From: Annona cherimola
Lineage: Eukaryota > Streptophyta > Magnoliopsida > Magnoliales > Annonaceae
NCBI GenBank assembly: GCA_030490835.1
Contig: CM059972.1
Location: 19,817,764-19,881,763 of the forward strand
Length of the DNA stretch: 64,000 nt
Direction of reading: 5' to 3'
Positions 46,301 to 57,341 of this stretch are shown here, piece by piece (positions within the stretch are counted from its first letter, which is position 1; every line of letters begins with the position of its first letter). The notes beneath the pieces are model-generated. The model was not told where the DNA came from, did not search any database, and saw nothing but the letters and a program-made list of their open reading frames with translations. The translations under genes were made by a program, and so were the position numbers.

Positions 46301-47238
46301 CATGTAGTGATGATAATTTATGTATATGGCATTCTGTCTCTATTTGATTTGTGGCAAGAGTACAATATAATGCTTCAGTTTCAGTATGCTCAATTTTTCA
46401 GGTCTGTATGGTATCAATATTGAAGTACAAAAAGTCTCAGTATGAATCAAAGAAGAAATCAATGTCTTGCACATATAAATGATAAGTTGATAAATAACTG
46501 TAAATGTTCTATAATTAAAAGCCAAACTCAGATTCTGCTGTAGCATTTAGCTCAGAAGGGAGAGAAGAGGTTGCAGCAATAAGTAGTTGAATGGATTATT
46601 GTCCTAATAAAACCTGATATTTGTCAAAGAATCATCACTATGGATCAATTTAATATGACATTCGTTGAACTAGTTACCTTGATGTAGTCTGCAACGGCCT
46701 TCATTCTCACTTCAATAGGCTCAATTAAGTGTGCCAACTGAGAGGAAAACAGCATGTTTGCCATTTGAGTTTTTGTGGCAAGGACATATAAAATAAATAG
46801 CATCCGAATAGAGCCAGACTAAATGATGAATTGTGGGTAAGACCTCTTTCTTCTCCAGCATAGGCCCATCGCAGACACCAACTACAATTCTCTCTTTGGC
46901 CAACTCAGCTGAAGCCTGATTGATTGTCATTGAAACAACATGAAAAAGCAAGCTACATAAAGGAGAACCTGAAATCAATTCATAGACTTCTGCATGCCAC
47001 TTCCAAACAAAGATGAAAAGAGGATTGAGTGGTGACATGTCATTGGGAATGGAAGAAAGCAAAGGGCAAGGGAAATGGAAACAAAGTGGGAAAGGATAAC
47101 CTTTAAAAGGTGGCGATGACCATCATGCAAACGGTCAAAAGTCCCACCTAGTACAACAGCACCATAAGTTGGTTCCATGCTTGATCCTGGAATCCCCTCA
47201 ACTATGAAGGCCAGAGGATCATTAAGATGAGAAGGCAT
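43352..47238 (-). CDS. COAD: phosphopantetheine adenylyltransferase (CoaD), with a frameshift in the last exon
   Basis: The enzyme joins ATP and 4'-phosphopantetheine to make dephospho-CoA, the penultimate step of coenzyme A synthesis. Six coding exons are placed, most by clean GT/AG borders: 47238-47101, 46915-46844, 46737-46678, 46116-46022, 44212-44143 and 43481-43352. Exon 1 has [14 protein letters not shown] with the nucleotidyltransferase HxGH motif (His38-His41). Exon 2 has [15 protein letters not shown], exon 3 [16 protein letters not shown], exon 4 [20 protein letters not shown], exon 5 [20 protein letters not shown], and exon 6 [11 protein letters not shown]. All match plant CoaD in order, with about 187 residues intended. 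Exon 6 begins ATTGGAAGTT, where ATTGAAGTT would keep frame; the extra G gives a stop four codons later. Possible causes are a base-call error, a local allele, or a damaged gene. Introns 4 and 5 carry MITEs. Confidence 0.92.
43827..44079. mobile_element. MITE (GCCTGTT tips) in CoaD intron 5
   Basis: AGGCCTGTTAAAGATCATCC faces GTATGATTCTGAACAGGC, and the interior has GGATGAGATAGGATGAG with inverse CATCCCATCCCATCC. The same type of element is seen at 50697-51272. The minus-strand frame 43967-43656 across it is not a gene. Confidence 0.7.
44344..44371 (+). repeat. poly-G tract in CoaD intron 4
   Basis: A G-run of 21 is followed by C and six more G, next to a (GT)n run (44312-44327). On the transcribed side it is poly-C. 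On the plus strand it could form G-quadruplexes. The length is probably unreliable in assembly. Confidence 0.9.
44509..44970. mobile_element. foldback MITE family E (GGATAATTC tips), copy E1, in CoaD intron 4
   Basis: The 462-bp element has ends AGGATAATTCCTCTTATACT and GGGATAATTCTTTTATTCCC (minus strand), with ACAAATGCACATAATT mirrored just inside. It is flanked by a perfect 9-bp duplication TTGTTTAAA (44500-44508 and 44971-44979). The arms contain CGATTTTGCCCATTTAAAAT facing AAATGGCAAAATCGTC. It has no coding content. Confidence 0.92.
45193..45420. mobile_element. MITE (GGGTCTGTTTG tips) in CoaD intron 4
   Basis: GGGTCTGTTTGTTTAGAGGA faces ATGCCAAACAGTCCCC, with GAATGAGAATGGGAATG and its inverse just inside. 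It is related to family C. The frames inside (45233-45524) are low-complexity artefacts. Confidence 0.7.
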
Positions 47239-47239
47239 A

Positions 47240-47416
47240 TGTCTGTCAATATACTGTCATCCCATTCAATACACTGATGGATGACACCAATGAAAAGCCC
47301 AGTCAGAAACAGAAAACTTTTTATGGGTCTAGCAGATGACAAGAAATCAATTACGTTTGCCAATAATTCACATCTAAAAAACATGAGCTGATTAGTATAA
47401 GCTGTCTGCCAGTATA

Positions 47417-47455
<39 letters not shown>

Positions 47456-47510
47456 ATTGTTTATGTCATTTAGTATATTGATGAGACAAGAACAACAAAA
47501 AGCTTAAGGC
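47240..47510 (-). promoter_or_regulatory. upstream region of CoaD
   Basis: This is the presumed 5' UTR and promoter side of CoaD. A (GT)n microsatellite of about 17 units lies at 47419-47452, roughly 180-215 bp upstream of the ATG. No TATA box or other element is convincing. Confidence 0.4.
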
Positions 47511-48610
47511 ACATTCTGGTAACAATGGTGGGTGTAAAGCTCTCTCCCCCCTCACTTTTCAAAAAACCATTTGACATGTTAACTATCCTACTTTTTCCAT
47601 GTTTATCCCTATATTCTAATCATTTTCTCATACAGCTATCCAATTTTTTCCAACTTCTTTTTACCATAATTTCACCCTACTTTATCCCTATCATATCACA
47701 ATATTCTCATACTTTTCAAAAATATTTCCTTCCCCGTGCACTACCTATTCACAATACGAAATGGTGCCTAGAACTCAAAAATAAAGTGTTTTCATGGAGA
47801 AAAAAAAAGAGAGAAATTTAAAAAATAAAAAATAAAAAAGTGAATTCAATCATCTCTAAGGACTTGTCATCTCATGTTTTGCTCAAGTGGGTCAGAAATG
47901 GAATTTTCGCCTAGGCGATCTGCATGAAAAATTAGAATAACTTGGAATACATATCTGCTAGGCAATAATTGCAGATTTTGCTGCATCTACTTGAGTTCTG
48001 GTGAGGAGGATAGTTGTGGCTTTGGATACGACTTTACCTTCAAGGCCCGACTATATGAGAGGGTTTCTTCTCAAAATTGAAAATCGGGTTTTTCCTTATT
48101 CCTTGATTTTTCAAAAACCTCTCATCTCCCTTGCACAGTGGTTGGAAAATGGAAATTGATTTATAATTGCAGACGGAAAAGGTGGCTAGAAGGAAAAGAT
48201 AGTTGAGGGTGATGGTTGTGACTAGACGGAAAAGATAGTTGAGGGTGATGGTTGTGACTACCATAACAGCTTGAAACACACAAAAATCAAATTTTCCTGG
48301 TGGAGTGCATCGTTGCCAGTCACCTTCCAGTCAAGAACCGATTGCCAACGGTTGTGAAATTACCATTCCAGTGTAGCATTCGGTTGGGAGTATTTGTGAA
48401 TGGGGAAGGCCTTCGAACAGAAGTCTCAAGAAAAATCAACTGTCACTAGGCAGTTTGCAACGGCAGGCACAAGCTGCATTTTACAGATTTAGGGCTATTT
48501 TTTTCCTAGTTTAATTTTTTTTTTTTTTTGTGATGACATTTTTCTACATGCCAATTGTCAAATATTTGTACTTTTCATCTTTTTTTATATTTTGCATCCA
48601 TAGCTGGAAT
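47511..48610. other. intergenic sequence between CoaD promoter and hAT element
   Basis: No gene is supported. A T-rich family C-like MITE lies at about 47511-47765. A 36-bp phrase (GACGGAAAAGGTGGCTAGAA... and GACGGAAAAGATAGTTGAGG) repeats around 48172-48255. The remainder is unassigned. Confidence 0.45.
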
Positions 48611-48616
48611 TGCAAG

Positions 48617-49115
48617 TATGGTTGCAAATTGAGTAGGATAACACTTGATACCCGCGGAACTGACCTAATTTCAGCAAAGTAGGAAAGAATAAACCACGAG
48701 TATCCAGAACCAACCCTGATGAGTACCCAAAGTCAGCATTTATCAATTTTAAATACTTGAATTATTATTTTAACAATTTAGATTCTTTTGCAACTGTTCT
48801 TTTTAATTATTTAGCAATTATATATATCTGTTTGTTGCATTTCAAGCTTTTTATATATTTTTCATGATTTAATTATTCTAGATTTGAAATATCTACCTTT
48901 CTTTTTTCATATTTGGCTAATATTGTTTTGATGTTGTTGTTGTTTAATTAAGAAATCAATTTAGATTCAAAATCAAATCTACCCGACCTTCATATGAGTA
49001 GTGTAGGGTAAACTAGGAACTGAACAGATCTAATGGATCTAATAATGTAGAACTGTTATAAATTGGATATCGATAAGGTAGACCAAAAACTTAACAAAAC
49101 CAAGTTACAACCCTA
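48617..49115. mobile_element. non-autonomous hAT-like element
   Basis: The ends TATGGTTGCAAATTGAGTAG and TAGGGTTGTAACTTGGTTTT (minus strand) are imperfect inverted repeats. The flanks ATTGCAAG (48609-48616) and GATGCAAG (49116-49123) match at 6 of 8 positions, the size expected for hAT insertions. About 500 bp, no coding sequence. Confidence 0.68.
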
Positions 49116-49476
49116 GATGCAAGGATCCGTTTCAAAACAGCTAAAAGTAAAACCAAACAAACATACCATTTGGTCCTTCACAATTTTTAGATGCTTTGAT
49201 ATTTGAATTACTTAATTGCCTTATGTTTTTATTATTACCTTTATATTCTAATCAATATTATCACAACCAAATTGGTGAAAGGATTGATTCTGGACCAACT
49301 AGGAGAAAATCAGTTTGAAGAGGTATATTAACAATTATAAAATATATGATGAACTCTAATCTAAAAACTCTACATCTTGAAAGTTTAAAAATAATGAAAA
49401 TTAGACCTACAATATGACATGCTTTCCTACCTAAAACATTTAAATTTTTATAATTCATAAATCATAATTAAAAAAG

Positions 49477-49760
49477 GAGGAATGATTCTATTAGCCCAGG
49501 CTAATCAAATGCCTTACTTCGCCCACCTCAAAAATTATCATTTACAACATTTTTTTTTGTTTTTTCATTTTATACACTTGTTTATCTAAGTGTATTTAAC
49601 ATATACGCATCGAAAAATGGTAAAACTTAGTATATATGTTAAACACACTTAGATAAACAAATGTACAAAAAAAAGCAAAAAAAAAAGTTGTCGTAAATGG
49701 ATTTTTTAAGGTGGACTGAGCAGGGCATTTGCTTAGCTCGAGCTAACAAGATCATTCATC
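49477..49760. mobile_element. foldback MITE family A, copy A4 (shortened)
   Basis: GGAGGAATGATTCTATTAGC faces TAGCTCGAGCTAACAAGATC. It is only 284 bp because the left inner arm lacks the ACCATTTTTGGATATG part. The flanks TTAAAAAAG and TTCAAAAAT agree at 7 of 9 positions, a likely decayed 9-bp duplication. Confidence 0.8.
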
Positions 49761-49911
49761 TTCAAAAATATCATTTACTTTTTCCATACTAAACGATCTT
49801 TCCGTCATTGAAGGCTCAAAAAAATGATTTAATGAATAGCAACAATAACCTCAAGTTCTAATTTTTGCAAAACTAAACAACAATAACTTTTTAAACCAAA
49901 ACCTTTTAGGG

Positions 49912-50690
49912 CATGTTTGTTTAATTTAAAAACTTTTCAAACTAAAACTTTTCATTTTCCACAACTACCCTATTCTTTAATCATTTTTCACATCTTCTTA
50001 TACAACTACCTTACATTTTAATCATATCTACATAACTAATATGCAACTAACCTATCTATTTTAATTTTATTCTCTTTACTCCTCGTTATTACCTCTATCA
50101 TATCACATCATTTTCTCCCAATTCAAAAATTTTTACATCAAAAACTTTTCATTCAAGAATTTTATAACTTACTAAACACACCGTCATAAAAACTTTTCAA
50201 TCTAAAACTTTTCACTATTCACAACTATCATATTTTTTAATTATTTATTCTAATCATCCTATACAACTACTCTACTTTTCAATCATTTCTACACAACTAT
50301 GCATACGACTAACCTATCTATTTTAACCTTATTCTTTTTACTCTTCATCATTAACTTTATCGTATTACATTATTTTAAACTATTTCAAAAACTTTTACAC
50401 CAAAAAACTTTTATTTAAAGATTTTATCACTTTCTAAATACACCCTTAGTCTAAAACTTTTCTCTTTCCACAACTAATCCATTTTTTAATCATTTCTACA
50501 CATCTTCCTATATAACTACCCTAATTTTCAATTATTTCTACATAATTTCCCATAAAACTAATATATTTATTTACTTTATTTTCTTTACTCGTCATTATTA
50601 TCTTTATCATATTATATCATTTTTATCAATTCAAAAACTTTTACACTAAAAATTTTTCATCCAAAAATTTTATCACTTTCCAAACATAAC
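49912..50690. repeat. cluster of three family C MITE-like copies
   Basis: The pattern AACTTTTCA-TCTAAAACTTTTC, CATTTCTACACAACTA, CTTTACTCxTCxTTATT, TCAAAAACTTTTACACxAAAA and TTTCTAAACACACC occurs three times in a row (from about 49912, 50180 and 50450). Only the outermost GGGCATGTTTG resembles a full tip. It is a tandem or nested array of the element at 21486-21776. Confidence 0.75.
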
Positions 50691-50696
50691 TTAGGA

Positions 50697-51272
50697 CATG
50701 TTTATAGCTCAGATCATCCTAGCATGGGATAGGATGGAATTATCCCACAATCGAATCTAACATTTCCCAATACAACTTTACTCAAGGATTTTGATATCAT
50801 GCACCTGAATGCACTTAGCTTCAGTGCACCCGGGTATATTTAACCTTTTTTTGTATTTTTTTTGAAAATTTTTTTACAAGACTATTAATCTAAGTGCATT
50901 TAATATGTGTATCAATTTTTACCATTTTTGGAGATTTTTAGATTTTTTTGAATTTTCAATTTTTAATATGTCTATCAATTTTTTTAATATGTGTATTTTT
51001 TTGAAACATTTTTTTACAAGACTATTAATCCAAAAATGGTAAAAATTAATACACATGTTAAATACACAGATTAACAGTCTTGTAAAAAAAATTTCAAAAA
51101 AATAAGTTAAATACATCCGAGTGCACCGAAGGTAAGTGCACCTAGGTGCATAATATCATATTCTCTTTACTCAATCCTAATATACCTTTACTCATTCTCA
51201 ATACACTTCCATCCCAAATTTTCAAACCATCCTCATTCCATTCTCATCTCATCTAAGCACTAAATAGGCATA
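50697..51272. mobile_element. MITE (GGACATGTTTA tips) interrupted by a family B element
   Basis: GGACATGTTTATAGCTCAGA and CTAAGCACTAAATAGGCAT are its inverted ends. The two halves (50697-50792 and 51161-51272) contain CAATACAACTTTACTCA and its counterpart around the inserted copy B4. It is related to the element in CoaD intron 5. Confidence 0.62.
50793..51160. mobile_element. foldback MITE family B, copy B4
   Basis: GATATCATGCACCTGAATGC and TGATATTATGCACCTAGGTG (minus strand) are the ends, followed on both sides by CACTTAGCTTCAGTGCACCC-type sequence. The arms include TTACAAGACTATTAATCTAA and its inverse. The centre has a partial internal copy of the arm. Confidence 0.85.
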
Positions 51273-52044
51273 ATGAGCTAATTATATACCTTCGGGCTGC
51301 TCAACAAACTCACGGACAGATTTCCAACAGCGTCTATCACTCTAGCTCACATGGCGCCCACCTCACAGTAGACTCTTAGGTGATTTCCGACGGGCTTCGA
51401 ACGGATTTAAAAGGGGACGGCAGGGACGGAAGACAACTTTGACGAAGATAGGGATGACAAAATCAGAGATGACGAGAGACTACTGGCAGGGATCTATTAA
51501 TGCAGGAACAAAGACAGCTGCAATTTCAGCTGCCGACAGGAACAACGACTAATGAAGAAAGTGGACTGGAGCAGGCTTGCTATTTTCAATTTTGCAAACC
51601 TAGCTCTGTTTCCAACAGTTATTTCTAATTTTGGATTTTGCAACAAGACAAAAGACCTTGCCACTTGATCAGATTCTATAACGCAGATGGGATTCATTGC
51701 CAGCTTGAAGATGGTTGTCGTCGTCGGCAAGGAAGGGGATATTGTTGTCGCCCATGTCAGCTTGTTGTGTGCTAGATGTGTATAAGAAATGATAAAACTT
51801 TTAGATGAAAAGTTTATGAGGTAAAAGTTTTTGAAGTAGTAAAAAATAATGTAATATAAGAAGGATAACGATGATTAGTAAAGAAAATAAAGTTAAGATA
51901 GATTAGTTAAGTGTATGGTAGTTGTGCAAAAATAATTGAAAAGTAAGATAATTGTATATATAGATATAAAGAAATAATTAAAATATGAAAAGTGAAAAGT
52001 TTTAGATTGAAAAGTTTTAATTTGAAAAGTTTTTGTTGTAAACA
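51273..52044. other. intergenic sequence with an inverted family C-like stretch
   Basis: 51780-52040 reads as the reverse of family C (AAAACTTTTAGATGAAAAG to TTTGTTGTAAACAAATA). 51290-51770 is mixed-composition DNA with short frames and no recognisable domain; the phrase GGAAGGGGATATTGTTGTCG recurs at 55722. Confidence 0.45.
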
Positions 52045-52249
52045 AATATTCCCATAATTCTTATTATCACTATAAATTTGTCGCTAATTTCTACTATACC
52101 TACAATATTTTCTAAATTTTTTTCATACTCATAACATTTCACCCTAAATTCGTCCTATGCCTATGTCATCAGTACAAAAGTTAGCCATCCTATCAATTAG
52201 ACAATTTCACCCATTTAAAATTTTCCTGACTAAAGCAATTTAGTTCTAA

Positions 52250-55200
52250 GTCCGTCCCAAGCCCAGAAAAAAGCGATGGTTGGCATATCAAGCTGGCAGC
52301 CGGTGCTATTAAAAATCACTACCGCATCTCTTATGGATTATAAAAATATACTAAAAGTTGTTAATGCTAGGGCATCCCCTGTAAGTAACGCATTGCAGCG
52401 GAGCCCGGCTGTAGTGAGAAATGAGCAAGGGTTGCTACGGCGTTTCCCCAAAAGTGATGCGCTACATCAGAGCCTGGATGTAGTGAGAAATGGGCAAGGG
52501 TTGCTAAGGCGTCTCCCTGGAAGCGGACGTTGTGGCGAAAAGTCGACAAAGGTTCTCATGCCTTTATGGACGTGGTTTAGGAAAGAATGTGGTATCAAAA
52601 CATAAATTCCGTTTTGCCTCATGGAATGTTGGAACTCTTTCGGGAAAAAGTATGGAAGTAGTAGATGTTATGAGAATGAGAAAAATTAATATAGCATGTC
52701 TTTAAGAGACTAGGTGGAAAGAAGAGAAAGCTAAAGAGATTAATGGATTCATATTATGGTATATAGGAAAGGATAGTAATAGAAATGGCATAGGAATTAT
52801 AGTAGATGACAAATTCATAAATAAAGTTATAGATGTCAATAGAGTAAATGATAGAATTATTTAAATAAAACTTATATTAACTATAGAGGTCATAAATGTG
52901 ATTAGTGCTTATGCTCCACAAGTAGGATTAGATGATAAAATCAAGAAACAATTTTAAGATGACTTAGATAGTATACTGCAAAGGATACCTAACCAGGAAA
53001 AGGTTGTGATAGGTGGAAATTTAAGTGGATATGTAGGAAAGGAAAATATAGGATATGAGAGAAGTCATGGAGGTTTCGGCTTTGGAATAAGGAATGAAAT
53101 GGGGAATGTCATTTTGGACTTTGCTATAGCAGATGATTTGATTATAGTAAATACCTTACTTCAAAAACGAGATGAACACTTGATAACTTTCAAGAGTGAG
53201 ACCAATTCTAGACAAATAGATTTCTTCCTTATAAGAAAATTGAATAGATCCCTTTGTATTAATTGTAAGGTTATCCCAGGTGAAAGCTTAGCTATGCAAC
53301 ATAGATTATTAGTGATAGATATATATACACAAAAAGAGTCAACAAAAACTAAAGCCAATATAATTCTAAAAATTAAATGGTGGAATTTAAAGGAAAACAA
53401 GATGGAACTTTTTAGTAAAAGAATGATAGAAAAAGAAAAATGGGACACACAAGAAGATGGAGTAGAATCAATGTGGGTTAAAATGAGAACTAATATAAAA
53501 GAAGTAGGACAAAATATTGTAGGTATATATAAAAATCGTAGATCCTCACATAGGAAAACTTGGTGGTGGAATAAGGATGTTCAAACAACTATAAATGCTA
53601 AACAAGAAAAGTTTAGAACACGGCAGAGAAATAAAAATGATACAAACTTACAACAATACAACCTATCAAAAAAAGCTACTAAAAAAATTATTAGCGATGC
53701 TAAACACAAAGCTTATGACAACTTATATGACAAATTAGAAACTAGACAAGGTGAAAAGGATATTTTTAAGTTGGCTAAATTAAGAGAAAATAAATGCAAA
53801 GATTTAACACATGTTAGATGTATTAAAAGTGAGGACCAAAGAGTTCTAGTTAAAGATGATGATATTAAAGAAATATGGAAAACTTATTTTTATAGTTTAC
53901 TAAATGATGTCTCACACGAACATTTAACATTAGATGTTACTTTAAATAAAGAAGAAAATAGAAATATCAGTTATTTCCAAAAAATTCGAATATCTGAAGT
54001 AAAGGAAGCTCTAAAAAAAATAAAAACAGGAAAAGCCTTAGGCCCAGATAATATAACAATTGAAGCATGGAAGTGCATGGGAGATGTAGGTACAACATGG
54101 TTAACAAATTTTTTTAATAAGATTATAAAAACAAAGTTAATGTTAAGTGAATTGAGGAAAAACATTATAGTTCCAATCTATAAAAATAAGGGAGATATTC
54201 AAAATTGTGCAAATTATCGTTGAATAAAACTAATGAGTCATATTATGAAATTATGGGAAAGAGTAATTGAACATAAACTAAGACGGGAAACTAATGTATC
54301 TGAAAATCAATTTGGCTTTATGCCGGGAAGATCAACCACTGAAACTATTTTCTTACTTAGACAACTATTTGAAAAATATAGGGAGAAGAAAAAAAACTTA
54401 TGCATAATTTTTATTGATTTAGAAAAAGCATATGATCGAGTACTAAGAAAGTTAATATGGCAAGTGATGAAAAAGAAAAGAATTAAAAACAGATACATTG
54501 ATATTATTAAAGATATGTACGAGAGAGTTATTACAAATGTGAGGACCATTAGTAGAGATACAAATATTTTTCCAATTAAAATAGGTTTGCATCAAGGCTC
54601 AGCCTTGAGTCCTTACCTTTTTACCTTAGTAATAGATGAAATTACTAAACATCTTCAAGAAGAAGTACCTTGGTGTATGTTATTTGCAGATAACATTGTT
54701 CTAATAGATGAAACTAAAGAATGACTAAATTTAAAATTGAATAGGTGGGTAGATGCTTTAGAATCTAATGGTTATAGAATTAGTCACACAAAAACTGAAT
54801 ACATGAAACGCAATTTTAACAATAGTGAGAACCCATATGAGGAACCAATTAAAATTTTAAATCAAGTAGTAACAAGAACTAATCACTTCCGGTACCTAGG
54901 ATCAATAGTTCAAGAGAACGGGAAAATTAAGAAAGATATAATACATAGAATTCAAGCAGGATGGAAGAAATGGCGAAGTGCGATTAGACCTGCTATGCTT
55001 TATGGGGCAGAATGTTGAACAGTTAAAGAACAACATATACAAAAAATGAGCATAGCGGAAATTAGAATGTTAAGGTGGATGAGTGTTAAAACAAGAAAAG
55101 ATAAAATTACGATTGAAATAATTCGAAAAAACTTAAAAGTAAGACCAATTTGCAATAAAATGAGAGAAAATAGATTAAGATAGTTTGGTCATGTTAAAAG

Positions 55201-55434
55201 GAGACCTGAAGTAGCACCGGTTAGGAAAACAGAGTCTATCCAAGTAGAAAGTGGTAGAACAATGAGAGAAAGACCCAAAAAAACATAGACGGAAGTAATT
55301 AAACAAGATTTAAAAATATTACAAATTACAGAAAATTTAGTCTTAAATTGCCAAGAATGACGCAACAGAATCCATGCAGCCGACTCCACCTAGGTGGGAA
55401 ATAGCTTATAATGATGATGATGATGATGATGATG
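52250..55434 (+). pseudogene. full-length RTE-type LINE, mutated
   Basis: This 3,185-bp non-LTR retrotransposon is flanked by a 17-bp target duplication AAGCAATTTAGTTCTAA (52233-52249 and 55435-55451) and ends in (ATG)n, as RTE elements do. Order: 5' repeats; apurinic-type endonuclease (FASWNVGTLSG, then ETRWKEE, ISAYAPQVG, VVIGGNLSGYVGKE, SRQIDFFLI) at 52610-53330; the pre-RT frame 53006-54223 with KTGKALGPDNITIEAWKCMG; and reverse transcriptase at 54160-54724 (ENQFGFMPGRSTTETIFLLR, IDLEKAYDRV, HQGSALSPYLFTLVIDEITK). The C-terminal RRPKKTWTE-type region follows. Stops at about 52704, 52862, 52956, 54222 and 54722 break the frame, and the RT box reads FADN in place of FADD. It is probably dead but not very old. 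Confidence 0.95.
52381..52518 (+). repeat. two 69-bp tandem repeats in the 5' end of the RTE LINE
   Basis: AGTAACGCATTGCAGCGGAG... (52381-52449) is followed by AGTGATGCGCTACATCAGAG... (52450-52518), and each contains GTAGTGAGAAATG-GCAAGGG then TTGCTA-GGCG. This part is much richer in G+C than the rest of the LINE. It could be an internal promoter repeat. Confidence 0.85.
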
Positions 55435-55799
55435 AAGCAATTTAGTTCTAATATAACTCAATTAATGATAGTAAATCATGAATATGTGGCGTTAAATGAT
55501 TTAAGAGTTATATTAAGGTTGAATCATTTCATTTTTAAAAAATTTAAGAGAGATAAAATTGTCTTTTTATGGGGTAGATAATGATTGTGTTAAAAAGTGG
55601 GTATAATAAAAATTTAAAATGAAATGTTATGCATATATAGTAATTTCTGATTACTCAATCGGATTTTATAACACGGAACAAATTTCGCTACCTACTTGGT
55701 GATTGTTGCCACCGTCAGTAAGGAAGAGGATATTGTTGTCACCATGTTAGCTTGTTGTCAGCTCAAAGAACTCACTATTTTTTTAATTTTTCTTGTCAC

Positions 55800-56215
55800 C
55801 GCAACATATGTCTTTAATTCCTAATATACCCACAACATTTTATAAATTTCTCTCATACTTATAACATTTCACCCTAAATTCTTCCTATGCTTATGCCGTC
55901 AACCCAACTGTTATTTATCCTATCGAGAAGACAATTTTGCTCATTTAAGATTTTCCTAATTGGAACAATTCAACTCTAACATAACTCAATTAATAATAGT
56001 AAATCATTAACATGTGACATAAATGATTCAAGAGTCATATTAAGATTAAATCGTTTTATTTTAAAAATTTTAGAAAGGTAAAATCGCCTTTTATAGATAT
56101 ATAATAGTTATATCAATAGCATGGGTATAAGAGAAATTTAAAGTGAAACGTTATGGACATAAGAATAATTTTCGAAACATTGTCAATATATTAGAACACA
56201 CTATGGGAAGGAGAA
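55800..56215. mobile_element. foldback MITE family E, copy E3, degenerate
   Basis: TTCCTAATATACCCACAACA faces TGTCAATATATTAGAACAC. The arms CGAGAAGACAATTTTGCTCA and AAAGGTAAAATCGCCTTTTA pair, with GTAAATCATTAACATGTGAC near the centre. The tips are weak and the target duplication was not found. Confidence 0.7.
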
Positions 56216-56274
56216 AAGGAATGAAGGTAGATGAACGAGCTTCGGCAAAGGGTTTTAGGAATCCAAGATATCAG

Positions 56275-57333
56275 TTAGGGGTGTAAATCGGGTCGAGTTG
56301 AGGTAAACTCAACCCTAACCCACTTTGTAAAACCTCAACCTCACCCTACTTTCAACTCCATTTTTCATACCTCAACCCAACCCTAAAATAACTCTATAAA
56401 AATCGGTTTGGTTTGGATTAGAAATCGGATTAATAAATCGTGCAAATTATTGAAATATATATTGTTGAAACTAATAGCAGTTAAGCTAGTCTGTTGAAAT
56501 AATTTCTACAGCGACAAAAACATTAATAAATTATATAAAGGGTGAGTAATTATAGGAGTTACATTGAGGAAGTATGCGTGTCAATAGCATCATCTTCTTC
56601 CACACTAAATAATGCATACAAAATTCATCATTTTAACAGATAAATTTGGTAGAGGAATCGAACAGCACTCTATATAAACACTTAAAAAAATTGAAACATT
56701 AGAGAAAAAATTTATATTTCGAAGCTAAAAAAAAATACCTCATAACCATAGGGGTTGCAACCTGCGCAACATGGATGCAGAGCAGCGACGACCGGACATG
56801 AGGAAGACGGCGGCGGCGCTGATAGACAGTGTGAGGGACAGATGTTGCAGATCGGACGAGGGATGTGTTAGAAGATGCCTCTCACGGCACGGAGGAAGAG
56901 AGAAACAGGGGAAGGAGAACGTGTGGGAAGGTGAGATGGAGAAGGAGAAGAAATTGGTAGGGAGGGACGAGAAGGAGAAATGGAAGAGAAGGAGGAGAAT
57001 AGAGAGAGGAGAGAGCGAGGGAGGGCGAAGAGGAAGAGAAAGGGGAGGGAGAGAGGAAGATGGCAGCGGCGGCGCCGGCAGCTAGGAGGTGGCAGTGGCA
57101 CTGATCTGTGGTCGTCGATGGAGGAGAAGATGAGCTGCAGATGTTGAGATCAGGGAGCTCGGAGATGGGCGATGCGGAGTGCGGCAGACGATGCGGTGGA
57201 CTACCATGAATTATCAGCCATGGGAGCCGGTTAAACCAAGCAATCCCCAAGCCGGTGCAACCGCCGTTTTAAAGGGTTCTAGCCGGTTTTAAAAGGTCAA
57301 AACAATAATAAGCAGGCCGCTTCTCAGCGCCTG
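56275..57333. other. hAT-like left end followed by a purine-rich, higher-GC segment
   Basis: 56276 begins TAGGGGTGTAAATCGGGTCG, a typical plant hAT tip, with CAACCCTAACCC-type repeats to 56410. The right partner is not identified. 56771-57250 is a GGAGA/GGCGGC-rich stretch whose frames on both strands (Arg/Glu-rich plus, Pro/Ser/Leu-rich minus) are composition artefacts. In the minus sense it resembles a CT-rich plant leader; no gene is recognised. Confidence 0.45.
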
Positions 57334-57341
57334 ATTACTAA

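Larger units (their letters stand above)
52045..55650. mobile_element. foldback MITE family E, copy E2, split by an RTE LINE
   Basis: The left half (52045-52249) carries CATAACATTTCACCCTAAAT and CAATTTCACCCATTTAAAAT. The right half (55435-55650) carries the inverted arm ATAAAATTGTCTTTTTATGG and AATGAAATGTTATGCATA. Removing 52250-55434 plus one TSD restores a ~400-bp family E element like the one at 44509-44970. Confidence 0.8.

Noticed and set aside
56771..57250. Arg/Glu-rich plus frame and Pro/Ser-rich minus frames
   Set aside because: Purine-rich low-complexity DNA gives long frames on both strands. No domain, start context or splice support was found.
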